Source of the DNA: Nocardioidaceae bacterium
GTDB lineage: Bacteria > Actinomycetota > Actinomycetes > Propionibacteriales > Nocardioidaceae
Assembly: GCA_017744365.1 (NCBI GenBank)
Contig: JAGIBL010000008.1
Span: 1-64,000, forward strand
Direction: 5' to 3'
Length of the DNA: 64,000 bases
Shown here one piece after another: positions 49,623 to 58,300 of this stretch. The notes under the pieces are model-generated. The model was not told where the DNA came from. It did no database searches and saw only the letters and a list, made by a program, of their open reading frames with translations. The position numbers and the translations under genes are program-made. Positions within the stretch are counted from its first letter, which is position 1, and each line of letters starts with the position of its first letter.

Positions 49623-51374
49623 ATGAAGGTGCTCGTCGGCCGGCTCCTCGGCCTGATCCTGCTGGTCGTCGTCATCGCCATCGGCGGCCTCACGTTCACC
49701 TCGAACGGCAGCTCCGAGGCCGCGACCGACACCATCACCGACTACCGCGCCGCCTTCGACGTCGCCGCCGACGGCGAGCTGAAGGTGACCGAGACGCTGA
49801 CGGTGAGCTTCAGCGGCCTCAAGCACGGCATCTTCCGGTTCTTCGACACCCGCGACTCCAACGGCAGCGGCAACCGGCTGGTGCCCGAGGACATCCGGGT
49901 CACCCGCGACGGCCTCGCCGAGAGGTTCGAGGTGCTGAAGGAGGGCCGCGGGCGGTACCGCAACATCAAGATCGGCCGCGCCGAGACGACCATGACCGGC
50001 TCGCACGTCTACACGATCAGCTACCGGATCGAGAACGCGCTGGCGAAGGGCACCGACGGCAACCGCACCGACTTCTACTGGGACCTGATCCCCTCGGGCT
50101 GGGTGCTGCCGATCGAGAGATCCCAGCTCACCGTGCACCTGCCGGCACCCGCGACGAACCTGCGCTGCGCGGTCGGGGCGGACGCGACGTCCGGCTGCCA
50201 GGCCGAGGGCGAGGACACCGATACGCTCACGGTGAAGACCGGCGCGCTGTCCCCACACACCCCGGTGACCATCAAGACCGGGCTCGACATCCCCACGCCG
50301 GACGCGAGCGGGCCGCCCTGGTCCTCGTGGCTCGACCCGGTCCTCGGCACCAGCACGGGCACGCTCGGGGCCGTCGTCGGGGTGGCGCTGCTGGCGGGCG
50401 GGCTCGGCTACGCGCTGAGCCGGTCGACGTACGAGAAGAAGCCGGCGTTCCCGTTGATGTACGCGCCGCCGGACGGCATCGGCCCGGCGCAGGCGGCCTA
50501 CATCCTCACCGAGCGGGTCGACAACACCGCGTTCGTGGCGACGATGATGTACGCCGCCGAGAAGGACGCGGTGGCGCTGAGGCAGAGCGGCAAGACCTGG
50601 ACCGTCGACGGCAAGGCGCCCGCGGAGGTCTGGCGCGGGCTCGACCAGGTCACCGAGCAGGCCGGTTTCTCGCTCGGCGTGGTCGGGCAGGGGCAGACGT
50701 TCAGCGCCTCGCCGGGGTCGGCGGGCGCCGGGCAGAAGCTGAAGTCCTCGCTGAGCGAGTTCAAGGGCAACACCACCGGCTGGGCGCTGACCTCGGGCCT
50801 GATGGAGTCGAGCGGGCTCGGCGGCTTCGGCGGGTTCGTGCTGCTGCTCTGCGCGGGGGCCGCGGTCGCGCTCGGCGCCTGGAACCCCTTCGCCATGTCG
50901 GTGCTCGCGCTGATCCCGGGGCTGTTCGGGATCGGTGCGTTCGGGGTCGGCCTCAGCGGCGCGGGCACGCGTCGTACGGCGCCCGGCCGCGAGCTGTGGT
51001 CCCGCGTCGGTGGCTTCCGGCGGATCCTGTCGACCCCCTCGGCCCAGGACCGGTTCGACTTCGCCGGCCGCAAGGACCTCTACACCGCCTACCTGCCCTG
51101 GGCGGTCGCCTTCGACTGCGCCGAGGAGTGGGCGAAGAAATACCGCGTCGAGACCGGCGAGGAGCCGCCCGCCCCGAGCTACTTCAACGGCTACAGCGGC
51201 GTGCACACCGGGCTGTTCGTCAGCCAGATGGTCTCCAGCTTCGACTCGGCGGTCTCCTCGGCGATCTCGGCCTACGAGGCCACCCAGAGCTCCTCGGGCA
51301 GCGGCTTCAGCGGGGGTGGCGGCGGGTTCAGCGGCGGCGGCGGAGGCGGCGGCGGGGGCGGCGGCTCCTGGTGA
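49623..51374 (+). CDS. DUF2207 membrane protein
   Basis: A 583-residue protein. An N-terminal signal or helix (about 5-25) precedes an exported beta domain with DUF2207 features (ITDYRAAFDVAADGELKVTET, GIFRFFDTR, YRIENALAKGTD, then WDLIPSGWVLPIER). Further helices sit at about 245-265 and 400-440. The C-terminus is a poly-Gly tract ending in GGGSW, as in many DUF2207 proteins. It is followed directly by lemA, the usual partner in many bacteria. The role is unknown. Confidence 0.88.
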   Translation: MKVLVGRLLGLILLVVVIAIGGLTFTSNGSSEAATDTITDYRAAFDVAADGELKVTETLTVSFSGLKHGIFRFFDTRDSNGSGNRLVPEDIRVTRDGLAERFEVLKEGRGRYRNIKIGRAETTMTGSHVYTISYRIENALAKGTDGNRTDFYWDLIPSGWVLPIERSQLTVHLPAPATNLRCAVGADATSGCQAEGEDTDTLTVKTGALSPHTPVTIKTGLDIPTPDASGPPWSSWLDPVLGTSTGTLGAVVGVALLAGGLGYALSRSTYEKKPAFPLMYAPPDGIGPAQAAYILTERVDNTAFVATMMYAAEKDAVALRQSGKTWTVDGKAPAEVWRGLDQVTEQAGFSLGVVGQGQTFSASPGSAGAGQKLKSSLSEFKGNTTGWALTSGLMESSGLGGFGGFVLLLCAGAAVALGAWNPFAMSVLALIPGLFGIGAFGVGLSGAGTRRTAPGRELWSRVGGFRRILSTPSAQDRFDFAGRKDLYTAYLPWAVAFDCAEEWAKKYRVETGEEPPAPSYFNGYSGVHTGLFVSQMVSSFDSAVSSAISAYEATQSSSGSGFSGGGGGFSGGGGGGGGGGGSW

Positions 51375-51420
51375 CGCCGTACGACGTGCGCTTAGATACA
51401 CGCAACGGAAGGGGTAGGGA

Positions 51421-52044
51421 ATGCTCATCGCCATCATCGTGATCGTCCTCGTGCTCGCGCTCGCCGGCTTCGTGGTCACCGGCTTCAACAAGCTGCGCAC
51501 CAGCGACGTCAGCGCCCAGGAGGCGCTCGGCGGGATCGACGTCCAGCTGACCCGGCGCGCGGACCTGATCCCCAACCTGGTGGAGACGGTCAAGGGCTAC
51601 GCCGCCCACGAGCGCGGTGTCTTCGAGGAGGTCACCCGGGCACGGGCCGGTGTCGCCGCCGCGGCCAAGGGCGACGACGTGCCCGCCAAGGCGGCCGCCG
51701 ACCAGGCGCTGTCCCAGGCGCTGGTCCGGGTGAACGCGGTCGCCGAGGCCTACCCCGACCTCAAGGCCAACCAGAACTTCATCGAGCTGCAGAACCAGCT
51801 GACCGAGACCGAGAACCAGATCTCGTTCGCGCGGCAGTACTACAACGACGCCGTGGCCACGCTCAACAAGCTGGTCGTGACGATCCCGTGGATGTTCTTC
51901 TCCGGTATCGCCAACGTGAAGCAGCGCGACTTCTACGAGGCCCCGGCGGGCCAGGACGTGCCGCCGACGGTCGACTTCGGCACGAACGCCCCCGCCGCTC
52001 CTCCGGCCGCTCCTCCGGCGCCGGAGACTCCGCCGACGGCCTAA
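51421..52044 (+). CDS. lemA: LemA-family membrane protein
   Basis: A 207-residue protein. One N-terminal membrane helix (about 2-20) is followed by a long helical bundle with the family segments FNKLRTSDVSAQEALGGIDV, RRADLIPNLVETVKGYA and YNDAVATLNKLVVTIPW. It ends in a Pro/Ala-rich tail (AAPPAAPPAPETPP). GGAAGGGG precedes the ATG. LemA with DUF2207 forms a recurring, uncharacterised membrane pair. Confidence 0.93.
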   Translation: MLIAIIVIVLVLALAGFVVTGFNKLRTSDVSAQEALGGIDVQLTRRADLIPNLVETVKGYAAHERGVFEEVTRARAGVAAAAKGDDVPAKAAADQALSQALVRVNAVAEAYPDLKANQNFIELQNQLTETENQISFARQYYNDAVATLNKLVVTIPWMFFSGIANVKQRDFYEAPAGQDVPPTVDFGTNAPAAPPAAPPAPETPPTA

Positions 52045-52072
52045 GTTCTTCGCGTCTTCGGGTAATGCCGGC

Positions 52073-52116
52073 GCCTCCTCGTCCGTCTTCCGCTGGGAAG
52101 ACAGCGACGAGGAGGC
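52073..52116 (+). promoter_or_regulatory. Hairpin enclosing the ribosome-binding site of the next gene
   Basis: GCCTCCTCGTC (52073-52083) pairs perfectly with GACGAGGAGGC (52106-52116); inside, GTCTTC pairs with GAAGAC around a 6-base loop. The GAGGAGG site (52109-52115) of the GTG at 52120 is fully in the stem. It could be the lemA terminator, a translation-blocking element, or both. Confidence 0.7.
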
Positions 52117-52119
52117 AAC

Positions 52120-52692
52120 GTGCAGGCAAGCTGGAGGACGGCCGTGGTGGCCGTGGAGGTCGCGCTGGGGGTGCTCGTCCTCACCGCGGTCCTGGTCTGG
52201 CCCGCCTCGCCGACGCCGCCGACCGGGACGAGACACTTCCAGGTCAGCAGCGACCGGTGGTCGAAGACCCTGGGTGCCTGCGTGCACCTCACCCTCGAGG
52301 GCACCCTGTCCGCGCGGGCGCGGGAGCTCCGGCTGCGGGAGCCGTCGCTCTCGGCCCTCCTCACGGTCTCCTGCGGGGACAGCGCCGTTCCCGTCGCGGT
52401 GGGCACCGCGGCCGACCTGGTCCAGCACTGGTCGACGCCGGGAGGGGAGCGGATCTCGCGGACCTCCCACGCGGATCTCCAGGGACGCAGCGCGCGGTTC
52501 AGCCAGAGCAACACCGGCTGGCCGGCGCGGTGGACCGTCGAGCACCCGCCGTACGACTGCTTGTCCTACCGCGCGGTGGCCCGGATCTCGACCGCCCGGG
52601 CGAGCGACACCTTCCGGCTCGGCGACGAGGACAGCCGGGTCTGCGTGACGGAGCGGCGGGTCACGGAGCGGCGGGTCACGGAGCGGCGGTAG
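52120..52692 (+). CDS. Exported protein of unknown function with a repeat-extended C-terminus
   Basis: A 190-residue protein. An N-terminal membrane helix (about 9-28, VVAVEVALGVLVLTAVLVW) is followed by an exported domain with three or four Cys, probably disulfide-bonded. The last 15 residues are VTERR three times, encoded by three 15-bp direct repeats. GTG 52120 has GAGGAGG 4 bases upstream. The gene end overlaps the convergent permease by 17 bases. No family recognised. Confidence 0.7.
   Translation: MQASWRTAVVAVEVALGVLVLTAVLVWPASPTPPTGTRHFQVSSDRWSKTLGACVHLTLEGTLSARARELRLREPSLSALLTVSCGDSAVPVAVGTAADLVQHWSTPGGERISRTSHADLQGRSARFSQSNTGWPARWTVEHPPYDCLSYRAVARISTARASDTFRLGDEDSRVCVTERRVTERRVTERR
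52645..52689. repeat. Three 15-bp tandem repeats at overlapping gene ends
   Basis: G-T-G/C-ACGGAGCGGCGG three times (52645, 52660, 52675); copies 2 and 3 are identical, copy 1 differs at one base. They encode VTERR repeats on the plus strand. The third copy supplies the stop codon and last codons of the minus-strand permease gene. Confidence 0.9.
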
Positions 52693-53488
52693 GAAGCCCC
52701 TCGTCGTCCACGCTGAGCCGCTGCGCGAGCCAGATCGGCACGATGGAGAGCACGATCAGAGCCGCGGCGACGACGTTGACCACCGGGGCCTGGTTGGGCC
52801 GGAACATGTTCTCGAAGATCCACAGTGGCAGCGTCTGCGAGCCCGCGCCCGCGGTGAACGTGGTCACGATGATCTCGTCGAAGCTGAGCGCGAAGGAGAG
52901 CAGTCCGCCGGCCAGCAATGCCGAGCGCAGCATCGGGAACGTCACCAGCCGGAAGGTGGTGAACGTGCCCGCGCCGAGGTCCATCGAGGCCTCCTCGAGG
53001 TTGCCGCCGACCCGGCGCAGCCGCGCGACCGCGTTGTTGAACACGGTGACGATGCAGAACGTCGCGTGCGCGATCACGATCGTCCAGAAGCTCAGGCTGA
53101 TCCCGAGGATCTTGGTGAACGCGTTCTGCAGCGCGATGCCGGTGACGATGCCGGGCAGCGCGATCGGCAGGATGATGAGCAGCGAGACCGCGTCGCGCCC
53201 GAAGAACCGGTAGCGCTGCAGGGCCAGGGCCGCCATCGTGCCGAGCACCAGCGAGATCACCGTCGCGAACGCGGCCACCTCCAGCGACAGCGCGAGCGCG
53301 TCCCGGGCGCCGGCGCTGTGCCAGGCGGCGTCCCACCACTTGGTGGTGAAGCCGCTCGGCGGCCAGGTGAACGACGTCGAGGTGTTGAACGAGTTGACCA
53401 GCACCAGACCCAGCGGCAGGTAGATCACCAGCAGCACCAGGCCGGTCACCGCGGCGAGCAGGAGCCGTGCGTTGCGGGAGAGGGTCAT
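52676..53488 (-). CDS. Polyamine-type ABC transporter permease (PotC-like)
   Basis: A 270-residue permease with six helices and the EAA loop NLEEASMDLGAGTFTTFRLVTFP at about 165-187, followed by LLSFALSFDEIIVTTFTAG, a PotC/PotI signature. ATG 53488 overlaps the previous stop (ATGA). Last gene of the four-gene operon. The C-terminal residues LPTAAP are encoded within the 15-bp repeat array. Confidence 0.9.
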   Translation of the reverse strand: MTLSRNARLLLAAVTGLVLLVIYLPLGLVLVNSFNTSTSFTWPPSGFTTKWWDAAWHSAGARDALALSLEVAAFATVISLVLGTMAALALQRYRFFGRDAVSLLIILPIALPGIVTGIALQNAFTKILGISLSFWTIVIAHATFCIVTVFNNAVARLRRVGGNLEEASMDLGAGTFTTFRLVTFPMLRSALLAGGLLSFALSFDEIIVTTFTAGAGSQTLPLWIFENMFRPNQAPVVNVVAAALIVLSIVPIWLAQRLSVDDEGLPTAAP

Positions 53489-54366
53489 AGTTCGTCCAGA
53501 GCTCCGGTCCGGCGTACGACGGCCAGGTAGACCAGCATGATGACGACGGGGATGGTGGCCACGGCCGCGGCGAACGGCAGGTTCCCGGCGGCGCCGGAGT
53601 TGTCGTAGACCACGTTGCCGAGCATCTGGTTGGCGCCGCCGACGATCTTGACGGTGATGTAGTCGCCCAGGGTGAGCGAGAAGGTGAAGATCGAGCCGGC
53701 GAAGACGGCCGGCGTCAGGATCGGCAGGATCACCCGGCGCAGCGTCGTCCCGGGCCTCGCGCCGAGGTCCGCCGAGGCCTCCAGCAGCGAGTTCGGCACC
53801 CGCTCCAGGCCGGCGTACATCGGCAGGATCATGTACGGCAGCCACAGGTAGGCCAGCGTCACCACGGTCGCGGTCAGGCCGTAGCCCGGCGAGCTGATCC
53901 CGAACGGGTCCAGCAGCCAGTGGACCGGGCCTGTCGCGGAGAACATCGCGCGCCAGGCGTACGCCTTGACCAGGTACGACGCCCACAGCGGCATCAGCAC
54001 CGCGATCACCAGGATCCGCTGCCAGCGCCGCGAGGCGATCTTGGCCATGAAGAGCGCGATGGGGAAGGCGATCACGGCGTCGACGACCGTCACCGAGACC
54101 GCGATCGCCAGGGTCCGGAAGGCGACGGTCTTGTAGACCCCGATCTCCCAGAGCTGGCGGAAGTTGTCGAGGTTCCAGACCTTCTCGATGTCCCCGGTGA
54201 AGGAGTTCGTCGTCCAGAAGGCCGTCAGGAACAGGGCTCCGAGGGCGGTCAGGTAGGCCACCCCGAGCCAGAGCATCGGGGGACCGAGCAGCAGACCGAG
54301 CCGCAGCCGGGGGTGGCGGTGCAGGGTGCCGCCGGGAGTGCTCCTCCCGGCGGCGCCCTGCTCCAT
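53485..54366 (-). CDS. Polyamine-type ABC transporter permease (PotB-like)
   Basis: A 293-residue permease with a cytoplasmic N-terminus of about 22 residues, then six helices. EAA loop LLEASADLGARPGTTLRRVILP at about 198-219, then SIFTFSLTLGDYITVKIVGG, a PotB/PotH signature. It follows the binding protein on the minus strand with a 19-base gap. Confidence 0.9.
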   Translation of the reverse strand: MEQGAAGRSTPGGTLHRHPRLRLGLLLGPPMLWLGVAYLTALGALFLTAFWTTNSFTGDIEKVWNLDNFRQLWEIGVYKTVAFRTLAIAVSVTVVDAVIAFPIALFMAKIASRRWQRILVIAVLMPLWASYLVKAYAWRAMFSATGPVHWLLDPFGISSPGYGLTATVVTLAYLWLPYMILPMYAGLERVPNSLLEASADLGARPGTTLRRVILPILTPAVFAGSIFTFSLTLGDYITVKIVGGANQMLGNVVYDNSGAAGNLPFAAAVATIPVVIMLVYLAVVRRTGALDEL

Positions 54367-54385
54367 CGTGGTGGTGGTCAGCGTG

Positions 54386-55600
54386 CTACCCCTTGACCTC
54401 GGTCCACGCCTGCGTCCAGCGGGCGTAGTCGGTGCACTGGACGTCGGTACGGCCGTCCAGGCACTGCTTGATCGGCGTGGTCCAGTAGTGCAGCTTGTCC
54501 GCGAACGAGGCGTCGCCGGCGTGGTACGTCTCGCAGAAGCCCTTCTCCGCGATCGCGCACGCCTTGCCGTTCGCCGGGGACTCGCCGAACCACTGCGCCA
54601 CCGCGGCGTTGGCCTCCGGGCTGATGATGTGGTTGAGCCACGCGTAGGCGCAGTTCTTGTGCTTGGACTTGGTCGCCACCATCCAGGTGTCCGACCAGCC
54701 GGTGGAGCCGGTGTCCGGCAGGATCGCCTTGACCGGGGTCTTCTCGCCCTCGGCCAGGCTGGCGATGACCTGCCAGGTGGTACCGACCACCGAGTCGCCG
54801 GTCTTGAAGGCCGACTGCTCCTTGGCGTAGTCCGACCAGTACTCGCCGATGCTGGCGCGCTGCTCCTTGAGCAGGTCGACCGCGGCCGCGAGCTGCTTGT
54901 CGTCCAGGGCGTAGGGGTTCTTGATGCCCAGGTCCGGCTTGGTGTTCATCAGGTACAGCGCGGCGTCGGCGATGTAGATCGGCGAGTCGTACGCGGTGAC
55001 CTTGCCCTTGTACTTGCCGGCCTGCGCCGGGTCGAAGACGACGCCCCAGTCGGCTGGCGCCGGGTTCACCTTGTCGGTGCGCCACATCAGCAGGTTGGCG
55101 CCGTAGCCGTGCGGGATGCCGTACATCTGGCCGTCCACCGAGTTCCACGGCTTGTCCTTGAGGAACGGGTAGACGTCGGCGTAGTTCGGCACCAGGTCGG
55201 TGTTGACCGGCTCCACGTCACCCGAGGCGATGAGTCGCAGCGAGGCGTCGCCGGAGGCCGAGACCACGTCGTACTGGCCGCTCTTCATGAGCTGGACGGC
55301 CTCGTCGGAGGTGCCGAACGTCTTCACGTTGGCCTGGCAGCCGGTGGTCTTCTCGAACGGCGTCACCCAGTCGACGGTCTTGTCGGTGCTGCCGTCCTCG
55401 GCGTAGCCCGGCCAGGCGAGGATGTTGACGCTGCCCTCGTTCTTGCCGAGCTTGTCGAGCGGCTTGAGGTCGGGCGCGGTGAAGCCCGCCGAGCCGGTCC
55501 CGCCCTTCTTGTCGCCGTCGTCGGACCCGCAGCCGGTCAGCGTGACGACGGCGAGCAGCCCGATCGCGGCCGCGGCGGACAGTGTGCGTGCTCGTTTCAT
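54386..55600 (-). CDS. Polyamine-type substrate-binding lipoprotein (PotD-like)
   Basis: A 404-residue lipoprotein with lipobox LTGC (Cys24). The PotD-type fold includes VNILAWPGYAEDG, VKTFGTSDEAVQLMKSGQYDVV and YGIPHGYGANLLMWRTDKV. The mature protein has several extra Cys near the C-terminus (KACAIAEKGFCETYHAG, KQCLDGRTDVQC), probably two disulfides. Substrate could be putrescine, spermidine or another cationic or amino compound. ATG 55600 overlaps the ATPase stop (ATGA). Confidence 0.9.
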   Translation of the reverse strand: MKRARTLSAAAAIGLLAVVTLTGCGSDDGDKKGGTGSAGFTAPDLKPLDKLGKNEGSVNILAWPGYAEDGSTDKTVDWVTPFEKTTGCQANVKTFGTSDEAVQLMKSGQYDVVSASGDASLRLIASGDVEPVNTDLVPNYADVYPFLKDKPWNSVDGQMYGIPHGYGANLLMWRTDKVNPAPADWGVVFDPAQAGKYKGKVTAYDSPIYIADAALYLMNTKPDLGIKNPYALDDKQLAAAVDLLKEQRASIGEYWSDYAKEQSAFKTGDSVVGTTWQVIASLAEGEKTPVKAILPDTGSTGWSDTWMVATKSKHKNCAYAWLNHIISPEANAAVAQWFGESPANGKACAIAEKGFCETYHAGDASFADKLHYWTTPIKQCLDGRTDVQCTDYARWTQAWTEVKG

Positions 55601-56670
55601 GCGGTCTCCTCCATGGGTGCTGGTTGTGCTTCTGATGCGGAGAGGTCGATGACGTGCTCGGGCAGCCAGCCCAGCCGGACGCGCTCGCCACGACGGCTGA
55701 CGCGGTTGTCCTCGGCGTTCAGGTTCTGCCGCAGCACGGTGAGGGTGGCCTGGTCGCCGGAGCCGTCCGGCGGGGCGTCCAGGTCGACGACGTAGTGGTT
55801 GGCCGAGCCGAGGTAGACGACCTCGCGGACCACGCCCTCGGTGGTGCGGGCGCCTTCCGGTACGGCGTCCAGGTGGATCTTCTCGGGGCGGATGCTGAAG
55901 GTGCCCTCGCGGCCCACGACCGCGCGCGCGGCCGGGCCGGTGAGCAGGTTCGAGGTGCCCACGAACCCGGCGACGAAGGCCGACTGCGGCCCTTCGTAGA
56001 GCTCGCGCGGGGAGGCGACCTGCTGGATGCGGCCGTCGTTGAAGACCGCGATCCGGTCGCTCAGGGTGAGCGCCTCCTCCTGGTCGTGGGTGACGAAGAC
56101 GAAGGTGATCCCGACGTCGCGCTGGATCTCCTTGAGCTCGATCTGCATCTCCCGGCGCAGCTTGAGGTCCAGCGCGCCGAGCGGCTCGTCGAGCAGCAGC
56201 ACCTTCGGCCGGTTCACCAGGGCCCGGGCGAGCGCGACGCGCTGGCGCTGGCCGCCAGAGAGCTGGCCGGGGCGACGACTGCCGAGGTGACCGAGACGCA
56301 CCGTCTCGAGAGCCTCGGCGGCACGCCGGCGGCGGTCGCCCTTGCCGACCTTCTTGACCCGCAGCCCGTACTCGACGTTCTCGATGACGCTCATGTGCGG
56401 GAAGAGCGCGTAGTCCTGGAAGACGGTGTTGACGTCGCGGGCGAACGGCGGCCGGCCGGTGACGTCCTCGCCGGCGAGCAGGATCGTCCCCGAGGTGGGC
56501 TGCTCGAACCCGGCGATCATCCGCAGCACGGTGGTCTTCCCCGAGCCCGACGGGCCCAGCATCGAGAAGAACTCGCCGTCGGCGATGTCCAGGTCGACCC
56601 CGTCGACCGCCTGGACCGTCCCGAAGGACTTGGAGAGATCCCGCAGCGAGATCGCGGCAGTTTCCGACAC
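55597..56670 (-). CDS. Polyamine-type ABC transporter ATP-binding protein (PotA-like)
   Basis: A 357-residue ATPase, first gene of the operon. Walker A GPSGSGKTT at 39-47, Q-loop VFQDYALFPHM, signature LSGGQRQR, Walker B VLLLDEPLGALD, and H-loop FVTHDQEEAL. A C-terminal TOBE-type domain (about 280-345) is present, as in PotA. Divergent from the GntR regulator. Confidence 0.93.
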   Translation of the reverse strand: MSETAAISLRDLSKSFGTVQAVDGVDLDIADGEFFSMLGPSGSGKTTVLRMIAGFEQPTSGTILLAGEDVTGRPPFARDVNTVFQDYALFPHMSVIENVEYGLRVKKVGKGDRRRRAAEALETVRLGHLGSRRPGQLSGGQRQRVALARALVNRPKVLLLDEPLGALDLKLRREMQIELKEIQRDVGITFVFVTHDQEEALTLSDRIAVFNDGRIQQVASPRELYEGPQSAFVAGFVGTSNLLTGPAARAVVGREGTFSIRPEKIHLDAVPEGARTTEGVVREVVYLGSANHYVVDLDAPPDGSGDQATLTVLRQNLNAEDNRVSRRGERVRLGWLPEHVIDLSASEAQPAPMEETA

Positions 56671-56697
56671 GTGTTCCTCCTCACGTCTTTGTGTGGA

Positions 56698-56726
56698 AAC
56701 ATATGAGATCAGATTTCAAAGCGCAA
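56698..56726 (-). promoter_or_regulatory. Promoter of the polyamine-type operon
   Basis: Minus strand: TTGCGC (56726-56721), 17-base spacer, TATGTT (56703-56698), 27 bases from the ATG at 56670 with GAGGAGG between. It lies in the gap shared with the divergent GntR gene. Confidence 0.5.
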
Positions 56727-56774
56727 TGACGCTTCCATCAAGAATTCGCAACGACGGCGAGGAAGGAGCCAGGG

Positions 56775-57518
56775 GTGTCGATCCCGTTCTACGGGCATGC
56801 GACAGCTGCGGTGTTCGCCCCGCTGGAGTCGATGAGCCGCTCCGACCTGGTCGCTCGCCGGCTCACCGACGCGATCGCGCTAGGCCTGCTGCCCGACGGC
56901 GAGCAGCTGCCCGGCGAGCTCGACCTGGCCGGCCTGTTCCGGGTCTCCACGGTCACCATCCGCGAGGCGCTGTCCTCGCTGCGGCACCAGGGCCTGATCG
57001 TCACCCGGCGCGGCCGGGGCGGTGGCAGCTTCGTGCGCGCCACCCGGGACGTCGCGGTCGGGCTGGCCAGCGAGCGGCTCGCCAGCCTCAGCCTGGTCGA
57101 CGTACGGGATCTCGGCGACGTCTACGCCGCGGTCGCCGGCTCGTGCGCCGCCCTGGCCGCGCGGCGGTCCAGCCCCGAGGACGTCGACCGGCTGCGCCGG
57201 GTGGCCGGCCAGCTCGCCTCCGCCCCGGATGCGGGCGCCCGGCGGCGCGCGGACGCGCACTTCAGCATCGAGGTGGCGGTGGCGGCGCAGTCACCCCGGC
57301 TCTACCGTGAGGAGGTCGACCTGCAGGCCGAGGTGGGAACCCTGCTCTGGCTGGCGCTGGGGGACGACGACAGTCACGCCGAGGTGGTGACCTCCTCCCA
57401 GGCGCTGGTCGAGGCCGTGGCCGGCCGCGACGCCGAGGCGGCCCGGTCGGCCGCCGAGAGCAGGGTCGCCGACGCGACCGTGCGCCTGATCGACTTCAAG
57501 CTCAACCAGGAGGCGTGA
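56775..57518 (+). CDS. GntR-family (FadR-type) transcriptional regulator
   Basis: A 247-residue regulator. The winged helix covers about 20-90 (DLVARRLTDAIALGLLPDGEQLPGE, STVTIREALSSLRHQGLIVTRRGRGGGSFV). The C-terminal FCD domain (about 105-235) carries the metal/ligand histidine in ADAHFSIEVAVAAQSPRL. GTG 56775 is preceded by GGAAGGAG with 6 bases. Divergent from the potA-like gene and probably controls it. Its stop overlaps the ATG of the next gene. Confidence 0.9.
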   Translation: MSIPFYGHATAAVFAPLESMSRSDLVARRLTDAIALGLLPDGEQLPGELDLAGLFRVSTVTIREALSSLRHQGLIVTRRGRGGGSFVRATRDVAVGLASERLASLSLVDVRDLGDVYAAVAGSCAALAARRSSPEDVDRLRRVAGQLASAPDAGARRRADAHFSIEVAVAAQSPRLYREEVDLQAEVGTLLWLALGDDDSHAEVVTSSQALVEAVAGRDAEAARSAAESRVADATVRLIDFKLNQEA

Positions 57519-58237
57519 TGGACGGCATCGTCGAGGTCCTCGCCGTGCTCGAGGCCATCACGTCCTCCGCATTCGGGTTGGTCTCCCAGATCAGCGAGGC
57601 GGCCCGGTCCACGCTGTCCCGGCCCCTCCCGCGCCGCAGCGGTGAGCTGACCCGCCTCGATCCGGTCATCACCGCCGGGCTCGCCCCGGGCGGCGTCGTG
57701 CACGGCGCCGGCTTCGTCGCCGGGGTCGGGGCCCTCGAGGACGCGCGCTGGTGGCTGGAGTGGTTCGCCCGCGACGCCGAGGACCGGCCGCAGCGGCTGG
57801 TGGTGCAGAGCGACCCGCAGGCGGTCGGCTTCTACGACTACGAGCACCTGCCCTGGTACGCCGTCCCGCACCGCACCGGCCAGCGGCACGTCACCGGCCC
57901 GTACGTCGACTACCTGTGCACCGACGACTACACCCTGACCTTCACCATCCCGGTCGTGGTCGACGAGGTGTTCCTCGGCGTCGGCGGCGCGGACGTCAAG
58001 GTCGCCACCGCCGAGCAGCTGCTGCTGCCGGCGCTGCGCTCGACGAGCACGCCGCTGGCCGTCATCAACGAGCACGGCCGGATCCTCAGCAGCAACAGCG
58101 GCCGCCGGCTCAGCGGCGACCTGGTGAGCGGCCCGGCCGACGTCGCCGCGCTTTGGGCCGACCCCGACTCGTCGGTGTTCCGGAGAGTCGCCGACCTGCC
58201 GCTGGCGGTGGTCGCACTCGAGGCGCTGCCCGCCTGA
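57518..58237 (+). CDS. Cache-like ligand-sensing protein coupled to the GntR regulator
   Basis: A 239-residue protein without signal peptide or membrane helix. The middle (about 95-165) has a PDC/cache-domain pattern: DYEHLPWYAVPHRTGQRHVTGPYVDYLCTDD is followed by FTIPVVVDEVFLGVGGADV, resembling the sensor domains of chemoreceptors and kinases. Here it is a stand-alone cytoplasmic protein. ATG 57518 overlaps the regulator stop; GGAGG lies 4 bases upstream. It may bind the imported substrate and help the regulator. Confidence 0.7.
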   Translation: MDGIVEVLAVLEAITSSAFGLVSQISEAARSTLSRPLPRRSGELTRLDPVITAGLAPGGVVHGAGFVAGVGALEDARWWLEWFARDAEDRPQRLVVQSDPQAVGFYDYEHLPWYAVPHRTGQRHVTGPYVDYLCTDDYTLTFTIPVVVDEVFLGVGGADVKVATAEQLLLPALRSTSTPLAVINEHGRILSSNSGRRLSGDLVSGPADVAALWADPDSSVFRRVADLPLAVVALEALPA

Positions 58238-58288
58238 CGGTCCTTGCCATTGCCCGGTGGCGAGACGGGTCGTGGGGATGCGGCCGGG

Positions 58289-58294
58289 TAGGGT
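58289..58294 (+). promoter_or_regulatory. Leaderless-type -10 element of the DinG-type helicase gene
   Basis: TAGGGT ends 6 bases before the GTG at 58301. Confidence 0.5.
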
Positions 58295-58300
58295 TCCGAG

